A stretch of DNA of 64,000 bases from CBDFNC01 sp965249895 (GCA_965249895.1 CBDFNC010000005.1:372001-436000); one strand, 5' to 3'; counted from the stretch's first letter, positions 1 through 8,161 are shown. The notes: a model not told the origin generated them from the sequence alone. Made by a program: numbers and translations.

Positions 1-2
1 TG

Positions 3-1937
3 TTAGGGTTATTGCTTCGCAGCGAGCTCAAGCAGGACCAATATCACCACGCGAGCTTGGCGCAGACCAGTGCAGAGTCTCTGTTAACCCTTATCAACGA
101 TATTCTCGACTTCTCTAAGATTGAAGCCGGCAAACTTGACCTGGAGTTACTGGACTTTAACTTACGCAGCTCCATAGATGAATTTGCCGAGTCCATGGGG
201 CATAAAGCCCAGGAAAAAGGACTGGAACTGGTGCTGGATGTCACCCACATTCACCAATCCATGGTTAAGGGTGATCCCGGCCGCATACGGCAAGTTCTCA
301 CTAACCTGGTGAGTAATGCCATCAAGTTCACCGATCAAGGTGAAATCGTTATCAGAGCTGCATTAACCGATGAGAAAGGCGATGTGTTAAGGCTCCATTG
401 CAGTGTACAAGACACAGGGATAGGCATAAAAGAAAACAAGATGAATTCCCTGTTTGAGTCTTTCACTCAGGTGGATGCATCCACAACGCGCAAATACGGC
501 GGTACCGGGCTTGGCCTGGCCATATCAAAACAACTTTGCGAACTAATGGGCGGGCAAATTTACGCCAGCAGTATCGCGGGAAAAGGCAGTTGCTTCGAGT
601 TCGATATTCTCTTGCAAAGCAGTGCGCAATCTCACTTGGTAATGCCTGAAGTGGATATTAATGATGTGCCAATATTAATCGTGGATGACAACGCCACAAA
701 CCGGGAAGTGTTGCGAGGCCAACTACTGCATTGGGGCGCACAGGTAACCGAAGCCGCTGGAGCGCAGATCGCCCTGAGTTTAATGGAAAAACAACTACTC
801 GACAGTAGCAACCCCAGGTTCACCGTTATTCTGTTAGACATGCAGATGCCTGAAATAGATGGTGGCGAGTTAGGCAATATAATTCGTGCGGACAACCGCT
901 TTGATGACTCCAAATTAATTATGATGACCTCCATGAGCCAACGTGGCGATGCCAAGCGATTCGCTCAGCTGGGTTTTGATGGCTACTTCCCTAAACCAGC
1001 TACAACATCTGACCTATTTGATGCCCTGTCGGTCGCTATCGCCGGCGGAGATGTGCTGGCGCAAGCCAAACCATTAATCACCAGCCACTACCTCAAAACC
1101 CTGGAAAAAAACCAGATCAAGCCAGAGGTATCACATCACTGGCCGGAAAATACCCGCTTGTTATTGGTTGAAGATAATTATATTAATCAAAAAGTGGCCT
1201 TAGGAGTACTGGATAGCCTGGGGCTTACGGCGGATATGGCAGGTAATGGCCTGGAAGCTATTACCTCTCTTCAGGAGAGCCCTAATGATGCTCCCTATCA
1301 CCTGATCTTAATGGACTGTCAGATGCCTGAGATGGATGGCTACGAAGCGACCCGGGCAATTAGGCAGGGAAAAGCTGGGGAAGGCTATAAAGCATTGCCA
1401 ATTATCGCCATGACAGCCAATGCCATGAAAGGCGACAAAGAGAAATGCCTGGACTCAGGCATGAACGACTATCTAAGTAAACCCATCAACCCGGGTACGC
1501 TTGAACAAAAACTATCAGCCTGGTTACTTGAAAATGAGTATAATCAACCAAAACCAGCGCCTACACAGAGTCCGCCTGTCAACAAAGTGTGGGATAAGCC
1601 CGATGCGCTAATTCGACTTCATGGCAGTGAGGAATTATTGCAACTAATCGCCAAGACCTTTATTGATGAAGCGCCGGAGCAAAAAACTCAATTCCTTAAC
1701 GCCTATACAGGTAGTGACTGGGAAACACTCGAAAGACTGGTACATACCACGAAGGGAGTCGCAGGTAATATCAGCGCACCAGCGATGCTTGATATTTCTA
1801 ACCAGGTAGAAATTTGTTGCCGTGATCTCGACCTGCCATCACTTCACAACAAATGGCCTGAGTTTTTGAGCGGTTATCAAGCGTTAGTGGAGCATCTGCA
1901 AGAATACCTGCAAGAAGCTGAAAACCCGGTCGAATAA
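3..1937 (+). CDS. Hybrid sensor histidine kinase (HisKA-HATPase-REC-REC-Hpt), 5'-truncated by window edge
   Basis: The frame is open to the left edge, so the N-terminus (sensor part and the H-box histidine) lies outside the window. The first visible residues are the second half of a HisKA domain, with the typical sequence LINDILDFSKIEAGKLDLE. A HATPase domain follows (N box around nt 270-330, then DTGIGI and the GGTGLGLAI G2 box). Two receiver domains come next, with phosphoacceptor Asp codons at nt 837 and 1314. A C-terminal Hpt domain has its His at nt 1743 in the motif HTTKG. This is the architecture of BarA/ArcB-like phosphorelay kinases that carry out His-Asp-His transfer internally. Two REC domains before Hpt suggest that only one relays phosphate. 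The partner regulator and the signal cannot be told from this window. A 186-bp gap with no clear element follows. Confidence 0.93.
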   Translation, partial: LGLLLRSELKQDQYHHASLAQTSAESLLTLINDILDFSKIEAGKLDLELLDFNLRSSIDEFAESMGHKAQEKGLELVLDVTHIHQSMVKGDPGRIRQVLTNLVSNAIKFTDQGEIVIRAALTDEKGDVLRLHCSVQDTGIGIKENKMNSLFESFTQVDASTTRKYGGTGLGLAISKQLCELMGGQIYASSIAGKGSCFEFDILLQSSAQSHLVMPEVDINDVPILIVDDNATNREVLRGQLLHWGAQVTEAAGAQIALSLMEKQLLDSSNPRFTVILLDMQMPEIDGGELGNIIRADNRFDDSKLIMMTSMSQRGDAKRFAQLGFDGYFPKPATTSDLFDALSVAIAGGDVLAQAKPLITSHYLKTLEKNQIKPEVSHHWPENTRLLLVEDNYINQKVALGVLDSLGLTADMAGNGLEAITSLQESPNDAPYHLILMDCQMPEMDGYEATRAIRQGKAGEGYKALPIIAMTANAMKGDKEKCLDSGMNDYLSKPINPGTLEQKLSAWLLENEYNQPKPAPTQSPPVNKVWDKPDALIRLHGSEELLQLIAKTFIDEAPEQKTQFLNAYTGSDWETLERLVHTTKGVAGNISAPAMLDISNQVEICCRDLDLPSLHNKWPEFLSGYQALVEHLQEYLQEAENPVE

Positions 1938-2123
1938 CCGGTTTGCTGACCCCCGCATTCCCAAGCAGCTTGAGTATATACCCCATTAAGCCGAAAAAGA
2001 TCACCTCATTCTTACATGTCATTCAGCTTATGTTTAGCTTTGCTGAGTATCATAGGCGCCGTTTCAAAAGAATCGCCATTTTGCTAAATAAATGGCTTTG
2101 ACTGTAATTAGAAGAGGAAAGTA

Positions 2124-2804
2124 ATGAGGCTTTTTAAAGGGATTTTCATCTTGTGTATATTAGCCCTTACTGGGTGCAGTACGCTTCCCATACACAAAAA
2201 AGATACAGGTATGTTTGACTCATATGATGATTTTAAACCAGGGCCTAAAGGTGGCGTTGATTTAGTCTGGGCAAGAGCCGATATCACCACGAAAGAAGAG
2301 CTGGAAAAGGTACTGTCTAGTTATGATTCGATAATGATCGATAGAGCCTGGCTATTCATAGATGACAATACAAATTACGACAACTTGTCGGCTGACGATA
2401 TCGAGATGATTGGCGAATACCTAGTGCAAAGGATCGCCCAAAGAGCCAAGCAACATTTTGACATAGTTGAAAAACCAGGGGGAAAAACGCTGAGGTTAAG
2501 TTTAGCATTAACAAATGTCGCCACCCCTAACCCAATCCTCGCAGTGACCAGCAGTTTATTACCTGTCGGCATAGGCATATCGACAATATCTAAAGTTGTC
2601 ACGGGTGAACATACTAATGTCGGTAGTGCGACCATAGAGCTCTCCCTTAGCGATGCAAACACAGGTGAAGGGATTATTGCGGCTATAGACAGAAAGTCAG
2701 GCAATAAAGATCTCGGCACTATTATCGATTCAACTGATGATGCTAAAGATGCTATAAACTGGTGGGTCGAGCGATTAGGACACACCTTTAAAGCACAGCA
2801 ATAG
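2124..2804 (+). CDS. DUF3313-type outer-membrane-directed lipoprotein
   Basis: The 226-residue protein has a short basic N-terminus, a hydrophobic stretch and the lipobox LTGC, with the lipidated Cys at residue 18. It is therefore probably a periplasm-facing lipoprotein. The mature part (YDSIMIDRAWLFIDD followed by an alpha/beta region and a Gly/Ser-rich hydrophobic segment near residues 130-155) resembles DUF3313 proteins, whose function is unknown. Residue +2 after Cys is Ser, not Asp, which fits outer-membrane sorting. The start is preceded by the ribosome site AGAGGAAAG. It is monocistronic, with gaps of about 186 and 230 bp on either side. The family assignment rests on general resemblance; the lipoprotein call is firmer. 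Confidence 0.7.
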   Translation: MRLFKGIFILCILALTGCSTLPIHKKDTGMFDSYDDFKPGPKGGVDLVWARADITTKEELEKVLSSYDSIMIDRAWLFIDDNTNYDNLSADDIEMIGEYLVQRIAQRAKQHFDIVEKPGGKTLRLSLALTNVATPNPILAVTSSLLPVGIGISTISKVVTGEHTNVGSATIELSLSDANTGEGIIAAIDRKSGNKDLGTIIDSTDDAKDAINWWVERLGHTFKAQQ

Positions 2805-3034
2805 ACTTAAAACGTTAAGGCTGCAGATCTGCTGCCTTACTCTTTGTCACACTATAACAATTGCTGGAGGGCAATCAGTTGCAAAAATTGCACGTTTCGT
2901 AGCAAGGAATATCATTTCAGCTTGCTAGCAGAAACAACACTCTACCCCCGACCTAAAATCAATGAGTTGGCATTTAGCTATGTTGCTCTCTTTGCTATTA
3001 TTCACAGGTCAAAAAACACAATTCAGGATAAGAG

Positions 3035-3517
3035 ATGCAAATTGCAGATAACACGGTTGTTCAGTTTAACTACAGCTTAAAAAATGAAGATGGAAAAGTG
3101 CTGGAAACCAACGCAGGAGAAGATCCTGTCGCTTATTTACACGGCCACAAAAACATGATGGTAGGTGTAGAAAATTCACTAGCGGGTAAAAGCCAGGGGG
3201 ACTCCTTTGAAGTAACCCTGCCTGCTGCAGAGACCTATGGTGAGTATCTCGAAAATCAGGAGCAGCGTGTTTCAGTGAAGCACCTGCAAGGCGCAAAAAA
3301 ATGGAAAGCAGGCATGGTAGCCGTGCTAAATACAGAGCATGGCCATCGTCAGGTGACCGTACTTAAGGTGGGTAAATTTATGGTGACAATAGACACCAAC
3401 CACCCATTTGCCGGTAAAACGCTCACTTTTGATATGGAAGTTGTGGCTGTGCGAGAAGCAACTCAGGAAGAGCAAGCTCACGGACACGCTCATGGTGTTG
3501 GTGGTCATCACCACTAA
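3035..3517 (+). CDS. slyD: FKBP-type peptidyl-prolyl isomerase SlyD
   Basis: The 160-residue protein is a cytosolic FKBP-fold prolyl cis-trans isomerase and chaperone, also known as a nickel-binding metallochaperone. The N-terminal FKBP half (VVQFNYSLKNEDGKVLE, then the GVENSLAGK motif) is interrupted by the insert-in-flap domain around residues 70-125, as in all SlyD proteins. The C-terminus ends in a short His-rich tail (HGHAHGVGGHHH). This tail is shorter and free of Cys compared with E. coli SlyD, so its metal capacity is probably lower. The ribosome site GGATAAGAG precedes the ATG. A strong terminator follows immediately. The gene marks the left core-genome boundary of the IS cluster. 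Confidence 0.93.
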   Translation: MQIADNTVVQFNYSLKNEDGKVLETNAGEDPVAYLHGHKNMMVGVENSLAGKSQGDSFEVTLPAAETYGEYLENQEQRVSVKHLQGAKKWKAGMVAVLNTEHGHRQVTVLKVGKFMVTIDTNHPFAGKTLTFDMEVVAVREATQEEQAHGHAHGVGGHHH

Positions 3518-3523
3518 GCAATT

Positions 3524-3552
3524 AGTGGGTAGCATAATGCTACCCACTTTTC
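3524..3552 (+). terminator. Rho-independent terminator after slyD
   Basis: A perfect 12-bp stem (AGTGGGTAGCAT / ATGCTACCCACT) with a one-base nominal spacer is followed by TTTT. It begins 7 bp after the slyD stop codon. Confidence 0.9.
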
Positions 3553-3575
3553 AGCTACCATAACAAATTTGGTAA

Positions 3576-4505
3576 CTATTCAGCTGGCGGAATATTATTC
3601 AATTTTTCCTGAATGAAGTCTGGCCACTTTCCGGCAAACAGGCACTCCAGCGCCTGCCCGACACCGACATTATTTTTCTGGCACGTTGATATATAACTGC
3701 GAACCCGGCAAAAGACCTTGGCTCCTTCCATGGAGCGGAAACACCCAGAGATTTTTTGCTGCACCTTTGCCATTCTGATATCCCTCTCTCCTTGGTTGTT
3801 GGTGAAGGGAACCGCTGGATTATCCATGAATCGCAGCACATCATCCTAAAAATCCCTGAGCCGCTCCAGTAAGTTCCTGGCCTTGCTACGGGCGACCCGC
3901 CCCTTTTTCTTCTTGCCCGTTTGCGGCTCCGCCGGGGGCGGGCACTCCCGCTCCGCCTTATCGAGCAAACTCTGATACTTTTTCCGCCACTGCAACGCAG
4001 TATCGTTATCAAGCTGGCCACCGGCATCATTTACTGCATCATTGATTTCAATGAGCCGTTCATACATCCCATTAGCCCACTCTTGCCCGTCTTGCTCATA
4101 GGCGCGGGTAAGTTCCCGCAGGTGATGGGCATTGCACAAACTGTGGAACACTTGCGTATAGCGGTAATAAGGTTTCCAGTGGTCATGGCAGAGTGTCCCG
4201 GCGAACTGAGGCAGTATGCCTATTTCATCCATTGCCTCCTTACCGCGTTTTGCGTGAGGCTCAAACCAGGTCCACTCTCCGTTCGATGCATTATGAAGCC
4301 AGATGCGCTTGCCGCCGACATTAATACCCGTCTCGTCCGCGTGAATTAACCCGCCATTGATGAGTTCGAGCTTGGCCAGCGTTTCAAAGTCAGCCAGCAT
4401 GTGGTAAGCCAGCTTGTTAAAGTTGAACAGTGAGCCGGTACTCAAGGAGATGCCAAACATTTCATCAAAATGCTGCTGCACCCGGTCATAAGGAATGAGT
4501 TGGTA
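3576..4505 (-). pseudogene. tnpC: IS66 transposase TnpC, C-terminal two thirds (interrupted, plus nonsense codon)
   Basis: This is the catalytic and C-terminal part of an IS66 DDE transposase. Recognisable parts are SLFNFNK, HADETGINV (first catalytic Asp region), LCHDHWKPYY, NAHHLRELT, and the C-terminal NNQGERDIRMAKVQQK with CFRS. Reading from 4505 down, the frame is continuous to an in-frame TAG at 3846-3848 and then resumes as DDVLRFMDNPAVPF to the proper stop at 3576. The UAG very likely replaces a GAG Glu codon. The N-terminal part is found 1.9 kb away at 6433-6987. The reading frames of the two parts agree once the insertion is removed, giving a protein of about 490 residues, normal for TnpC. 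Confidence 0.92.
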
Positions 4506-4506
4506 C
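4497..4506. repeat. 10-bp target-site duplication, left copy
   Basis: GAGTTGGTAC occurs at 4497-4506 and again at 6433-6442, exactly flanking the inner element. It falls inside the Tyr-Gln-Leu codons of the IS66 tnpC. Ten base pairs fits the 8-10 bp usual for ISAs1-type elements. Confidence 0.95.
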
Positions 4507-4627
4507 CAGGGCCAATCTACACTAGCTAGTTTTTACCTGTAAAAACAAAAAGATACCCTTATTTTCTGGACAAAACACCTGATTTGAGTAAAGATGCTAT
4601 CTCTCAAGTAAATACACGAGAGATAGT

Positions 4628-5227
4628 TTGCTGCATTCACCACTCAAAATCAGGCTTGTTGAAGCATCGGAAGAGCCGCTTTTTCGCGAGCTTATGCAAA
4701 CTCACCACTACCTTGGTGCACTGCCAAAAATTGGCAACACCATCTGGTATTTTGCCACCGTAGATAATCAACCGGTGGCATTGTTAAGCTTCTCCGCTGC
4801 TGCTCTTAAGTGCTCCGCTAGGGATCAGTGGATTGGTTGGGGCTACCGCCACCAGTATGACAGACTCAACTTAGTGGCGAATAATTCACGCTTCCTTATC
4901 CTGCCCGGCTGTCACGTCAAAAACCGCGCTTCACAGATCCTGTCTCTATGTCGACGCAGGATCCAGCAAGACTGGATAGAGCGATTTTCCTACCCCTTGC
5001 TACTGTTAGAAACCTTTGTCGATCCCGAGCGTTACCAGGGCACGATTTATCGCGCATCAAACTGGCTCCTAGTCGGTTCAACCAAAGGCTATAGCCGCAC
5101 ACGCGACCATTACAGCGAGCGCACACAGTCACGCAAATTAGTCTTTGTTCAGCCACTGCAACGCAATGTACAAGCTTTACTTTCTCGTCCTTTGCTTAAT
5201 GACCGTTATCGAACAGGGGGGATGTGA
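4628..5227 (+). CDS. DruA-like DUF4338 protein encoded inside an IS
   Basis: The 199-residue protein matches the DUF4338 family used to define DruA of the Druantia anti-phage system. Visible family signatures are the THHYLG motif near residue 26, ARDQWIGW near 67, the RLNLVANNSRFLIL segment near 82-96, ETFVDPERYQGTIYRASNW near 136-154 and the GYSRT/LVFVQPL end. It is shorter than typical defence-island DruA proteins because it lacks extra N-terminal sequence. The start is an apparent TTG with GAGAG upstream. It ends 3 bp before the transposase start, so it is likely co-translated. No DruB-E or helicase genes are nearby, so a complete Druantia system is absent. Its role in transposition, element maintenance or defence is unknown. 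Confidence 0.85.
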   Translation: MLHSPLKIRLVEASEEPLFRELMQTHHYLGALPKIGNTIWYFATVDNQPVALLSFSAAALKCSARDQWIGWGYRHQYDRLNLVANNSRFLILPGCHVKNRASQILSLCRRRIQQDWIERFSYPLLLLETFVDPERYQGTIYRASNWLLVGSTKGYSRTRDHYSERTQSRKLVFVQPLQRNVQALLSRPLLNDRYRTGGM

Positions 5228-5230
5228 CGG

Positions 5231-6417
5231 ATGAAACTCACTGCCAATCAAATGCTATCACTTTATGATGTATTTCAAGGTGTCGATGACTGTCGCCGTG
5301 CACAAGGCAAAAAACATCACATGCCTACCATTCTTTCTTTGTCCGTAGCAGCAGTGCTTTGTGGCATGGTGGGATACAAAGATATCTCCATCTGGGTACA
5401 GGCCTTAGGTCAAAAAGCACGCAGTCGTTTCAGATGCCGAAAACGCGATGGAAAATATGAAGTACCCAGCCGAACCGTTATTCGCAATGCGCTGATTAGT
5501 GTAAACCCAGAGCAGCTGTATCGAGCGCTGAATACCTGGAATGCACAATATGCTGAGATCGATGAAAGTTTGGCTATCGATGGCAAAACCATGTGCTCAG
5601 CCATTGATGAAAAAGGCCTGCAAACTCATATCATGAGTGCCGTTGGCCATGATAGCGGGCGCTGCTACACCCAAAAAAAGTCGGTACATTAGCCGTTGAT
5701 GGGAGTGACGAAGAAAAGCAAACCAATGAAATCAAAATTGCTGCACCAATGCTGGATGCGATTGATATTAAAGGTCGAACCATCACCGCTGACGCCTTGC
5801 TTACCCAGCGTGAACTGGCTAAATATCTGGTCGGTGAGCGAGGTGCGCATTATCACTTCACAGTAAAAGCTAACCAGAAAAACCTGCTGTCTGATATTAA
5901 ATTGTATTTTGACAATGTTACTGACGATGCGGGTGCTATTCAGCTTGGCCAGGGTGAGCATGGTCGGATTGAAACCCGAAAAATATGGACGACCACGGCA
6001 CTGAATGATTATCTCGAGTTCCCCTATGTACGCCAGGCCTTTATGGTTGAGCGTGACAGCATCGACAAAAAAACCGGCAAGCCAAGTCATGAGATAGTGT
6101 ATGGCATTACCAGCGTGCCTGAGGAGGAAGCGAACGCTAAGCGTGTGCTTAAGGATAATCGAGGTCACTGGTCAGTAGAGAGCTGCCATTATATTATTGA
6201 TTGGAATTACGATGAAGATCGTAGCCAGATTCGAACAGGATTTGGTCCCGAGAATATTACACGCTTACGGCGCTTTACTATTGGCCTGCTTAAAAGCCGG
6301 AAGAGCAAAGAAACGATCCCAGAAATGATGAAAAAGCTGATGTTAAACGTAAGGGCGGTGTTTGACTGTTTGAAAATGACTAAAAACTCCAGACCTGCAG
6401 CGGTTTGCAAGGATTAG
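5231..6417 (+). CDS. ISAs1-type DDE transposase, split by possible programmed -1 frameshift
   Basis: The N-terminal part (5231-5692) has the H-repeat-associated domain (SLYDVFQGVDDCRR, then the MPTILSLSVAAVLCGMVGY segment) and the first catalytic region LAIDGKTM. It ends at a TAG at 5690-5692. The C-terminal part continues in the -1 frame, from VGTLAVDGSDEEKQTNEI through ITADALLTQRELA (second Asp), YHFTVKANQ and the NRGHWSVES glutamate region. The frames cross exactly at A_AAA_AAG (5674-5680), read in the zero frame as CAA AAA AAG. That is a canonical bacterial slippery heptamer. A -1 slip would give a 395-residue transposase, close to the family norm. The alternative is a plain one-base deletion in an A-run, which would make it a pseudogene. 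A GGGGGG ribosome site lies before the ATG. Confidence 0.85.
5674..5680 (+). promoter_or_regulatory. A_AAA_AAG slippery heptamer, candidate -1 frameshift site
   Basis: The run of seven A followed by G sits in the correct zero-frame register (CAA AAA AAG), with the zero-frame stop only 9 nt downstream. Reading continues in the -1 frame to the end of the transposase. I did not identify a convincing downstream stem or pseudoknot by eye. Confidence 0.6.
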
Positions 6418-6432
6418 CGTAGATTCGCCGTG

Positions 6433-6442
6433 GAGTTGGTAC
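6433..6442. repeat. 10-bp target-site duplication, right copy
   Basis: GAGTTGGTAC repeats the sequence at 4497-4506 and abuts the right inverted repeat of the inner element. Confidence 0.95.
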
Positions 6443-6987
6443 ACTGACATATAGACGGCGTTCGCCTTAACCGATGCACCATACTTAGCCGCCCTGTCCA
6501 CGTCAGCAGGGAAATCAGCGGTAAACCGGTTGCCCTGCGCGTCTTCCAGAATTTGTGCCCGGTATTCTTTAACCCAGCGGGAAATTTGGATATCAAATAC
6601 CTGGCGACGGTCATAGCCTACGTCATGGTACTGCCCTGGCGGCAAGCTATCCCGGTTGACTGGAACCTGAATAATTTCGTCCGGATCATCGACTGGCTTG
6701 AGCGTCTTGCCCTCGCGGCCTTTTTGCCCGCCCTGTTTATTGTTACTTTTCTTTCGCTCTTCTTTAGGCCGGTTGGGGTCTTGCGAGGGCGGCTTGCTGC
6801 TATTTCGGCTATTAAGAGACAGGCGACCAAACAATAGCTTGACCAGCAGCAACATCATTTGTACGGCAGCCACTAAAGCAGGAGATGCGGCCTTGTCATT
6901 TTTCAAGGCGTTTTCTACTTGCTCAATGGTGGCGTTGACATCCAATGACTCGGGTATCAACGTTGCTGTATTTGTATGCTTATTCAT
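6433..6987 (-). pseudogene. tnpC: IS66 transposase TnpC, N-terminal third (severed by insertion)
   Basis: This is the N-terminal leader of an IS66 TnpC. It has a leucine-rich helix (VEQ...LLLVKLLFGRLS), then the SSKPPSQDPNR motif, the basic linker KKSNNKQGGQKGREGKTL and a region with the start of the catalytic fold (VKANAVYMSVYQL). The last residues read beyond 6433 belong to the inserted element's end. Its frame joins the C-terminal fragment at the duplicated TAC CAA CTC codons. The ATG at 6985-6987 lies about 245 bp inside the right inverted repeat. Confidence 0.92.
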
Positions 6988-7382
6988 GGGGCTATTATAC
7001 CTTCTGTTTTTTCGGGCAGTTTTTTGCTTCTGTAAGCCAATCTAAGGCGTTGTATTTTTCTGTGCCGGGGGTGCTATCCTTGCTGGGCTTCCGTTCCTTT
7101 GGCGCTCTTGTGGTTAAGTTAATCGTTGCTTACAAGCGCTCATTACAGTGACGCATGAAAATGCACTAAATCAGTCAAAACCGTGTCAAGAAGTTTTGAA
7201 AAAAATAATGCATTTATTGCGGGGTTTTTAGCCAGCTGAATAGTTACCTTTATTGTTAGTTATCGCTGCTATTTTCTGATGGAATAAAATGACTTTTTCT
7301 GCCAGATATAACACTGTAATAAATGCAAACGAATCACCTTAGAAGGGGCAGGTCAAACCTGGGTAACAGATCCTGAGAGACC

Positions 7383-7498
7383 TGTAGGAGTCAAACCCAT
7401 CTCAGGGATGAGATGTAAAGCGCATGGATGCACGTTCGGCGAACGTTGCTGGCACAGGCTTCGCCCTCTTCACTTATAGAGAGGCATCCACTCCTACA
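7383..7498. repeat. 116-bp MITE/REP-like dispersed repeat
   Basis: A non-coding segment is bounded by a perfect 9-bp inverted repeat, TGTAGGAGT (7383-7391) and ACTCCTACA (7490-7498). Inside it, ATGGATGCACGTTCGGCGAA (7424-7443) is repeated exactly, in inverted orientation, at about 25070-25089 between astB and sohB. In both copies a GTAGGAG end and a GATGT-AA-CG block stand in the same order to this core. The 7248-7588 stretch between the IS66 right end and the IS3 left end otherwise holds nothing I recognise. Confidence 0.6.
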
Positions 7499-7633
7499 AA
7501 GGGCGTTACAAATGTTACTCTTATACCCGTTAGTTTGATGGGTTCCCCCTTAGAAAGAACTTATTACTATGTAATCCATCCCCCTGTGTCAGGATAGTTG
7601 TCGCCTCTAATTTTCAGTTAGAGGTAGCAAAAA

Positions 7634-8161
7634 ATGAACAAAAGATATACAAAGTCATTTAAAATACAAGCAGTGGAAAAAGCGCTTAATCGCCCTGCAG
7701 AGTCCAGCTTAAAAGAAGTGGCTGAGTCTTTAGGCGTCGGTTATTCAGCATTAGGTAAGTGGATTGTACAGTCCAGAGAGCAAGTATTTGAAATGGGTTT
7801 TATTGATAAAACTGGCATTATGACAAAAGAAAAAAGACCACAAGATTGGAGTTTAGAGGAAAGGCTTAACATGGTCATTACTTGCGCCTCGCTGGGTGGT
7901 GAGGCCATCAGTGAGCTATGCCGTGAACAAGGCTTATATCCCCACCATATTAAACAGTGGAAACTTGATTTTACTCATGGCAATGCAGCTAATAGTAAAG
8001 CGACGAGTCGCTCGGAAGTAAAAGGCCTTAAGCATGAAAATAAGGCATTAAAAAAGGAGTTGAACCGAAAAGACAAAGCGTTGGCCGAGACCGCTGCGTT
8101 ATTAGTGCTCCAAAAAAAAGTCAATGCGATCTGGGGAAGCGGCGAGGACGACTCACAATGA
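7634..8161 (+). CDS. IS3-family transposase OrfA (helix-turn-helix part)
   Basis: The 175-residue protein begins with a HTH_Tnp_1-type domain (RYTKSFKIQAVEKAL, SLKEVAESLGVGYSALGKWI). A second HTH-like block follows at residues 70-115 (WSLEERLNMVITCASLGGEAISELCREQGLYPHHIKQWK), then a leucine-rich coiled coil (LKHENKALKKELNRKDKAL) that mediates multimerisation in IS3 OrfA proteins. Two HTH blocks make it longer than the classical ~100-aa OrfA. The 3' end overlaps orfB by ATGA. An A8 run at 8112-8119 lies just before the end, giving a route to an OrfAB fusion. Confidence 0.88.
   Translation: MNKRYTKSFKIQAVEKALNRPAESSLKEVAESLGVGYSALGKWIVQSREQVFEMGFIDKTGIMTKEKRPQDWSLEERLNMVITCASLGGEAISELCREQGLYPHHIKQWKLDFTHGNAANSKATSRSEVKGLKHENKALKKELNRKDKALAETAALLVLQKKVNAIWGSGEDDSQ
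8112..8119 (+). promoter_or_regulatory. A8 slippery run, candidate -1 frameshift for OrfAB
   Basis: In the orfA frame the run reads CAA AAA AAA GTC. A -1 slip gives AGT CAA TGC and stays open for 13 codons into the orfB ATG at 8158. The product would be about 524 residues, as in the programmed frameshifting known for IS3 elements. Confidence 0.6.

Larger units (their letters stand above)
4507..6432 (+). mobile_element. ISAs1-type element carrying a DruA-like (DUF4338) gene plus transposase
   Basis: The element is 1,926 bp. Its terminal inverted repeats are CAGGGCCAATCTACACTA at the left and, reading inward from the right end, CACGGCGAATCTACGCTA: 15 of 18 positions match. A perfect 10-bp duplication flanks it, and it sits inside the IS66 tnpC. 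It contains two same-strand genes separated by 3 bp: a DUF4338/DruA-family protein (4628-5227) and an ISAs1-type transposase (5231-6417). The second is split by a -1 frame change at an A-run. The intact ends and exact duplication show that it moved as a unit including the DruA-like gene, and that it inserted after the IS66 copy. Confidence 0.93.
3572..7247 (-). mobile_element. IS66-family element (tnpC only), disrupted by an inserted IS
   Basis: The element is bounded by perfect 17-bp inverted repeats GTAACTATTCAGCTGGC, at 3572-3588 and as reverse complement at 7231-7247. GTAA ends are typical of IS66. Only a tnpC-type transposase is present, with no tnpA or tnpB, which matches the ISBst12-like subgroup. 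Removing the inner element (4507-6432 plus one target duplication) leaves about 1.74 kb. The flanking octamers CAAATTTG (3564-3571) and CTTTATTG (7248-7255) are not an 8-bp duplication, so the copy is old or its flank has been rearranged. The tnpC stop codon lies inside the left repeat. About 240 bp between tnpC's start and the right end hold no ORF I can support. Confidence 0.9.

Noticed and set aside
2844..3080. 78-codon frame upstream of and overlapping slyD
   Set aside because: Unlikely composition, no ribosome site and overlap with the well-supported slyD start.
3599..4030. 143-codon minus-strand frame
   Set aside because: It is an out-of-frame Arg-rich shadow of the IS66 transposase.
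4628..6432. A complete Druantia defence system
   Set aside because: Only the DruA-like gene is present. No DruB-E or large helicase gene is nearby, and the gene lies inside an IS-type element.
3564..7255. 8-bp target duplication for the outer IS66
   Set aside because: CAAATTTG and CTTTATTG match at only four of eight positions.
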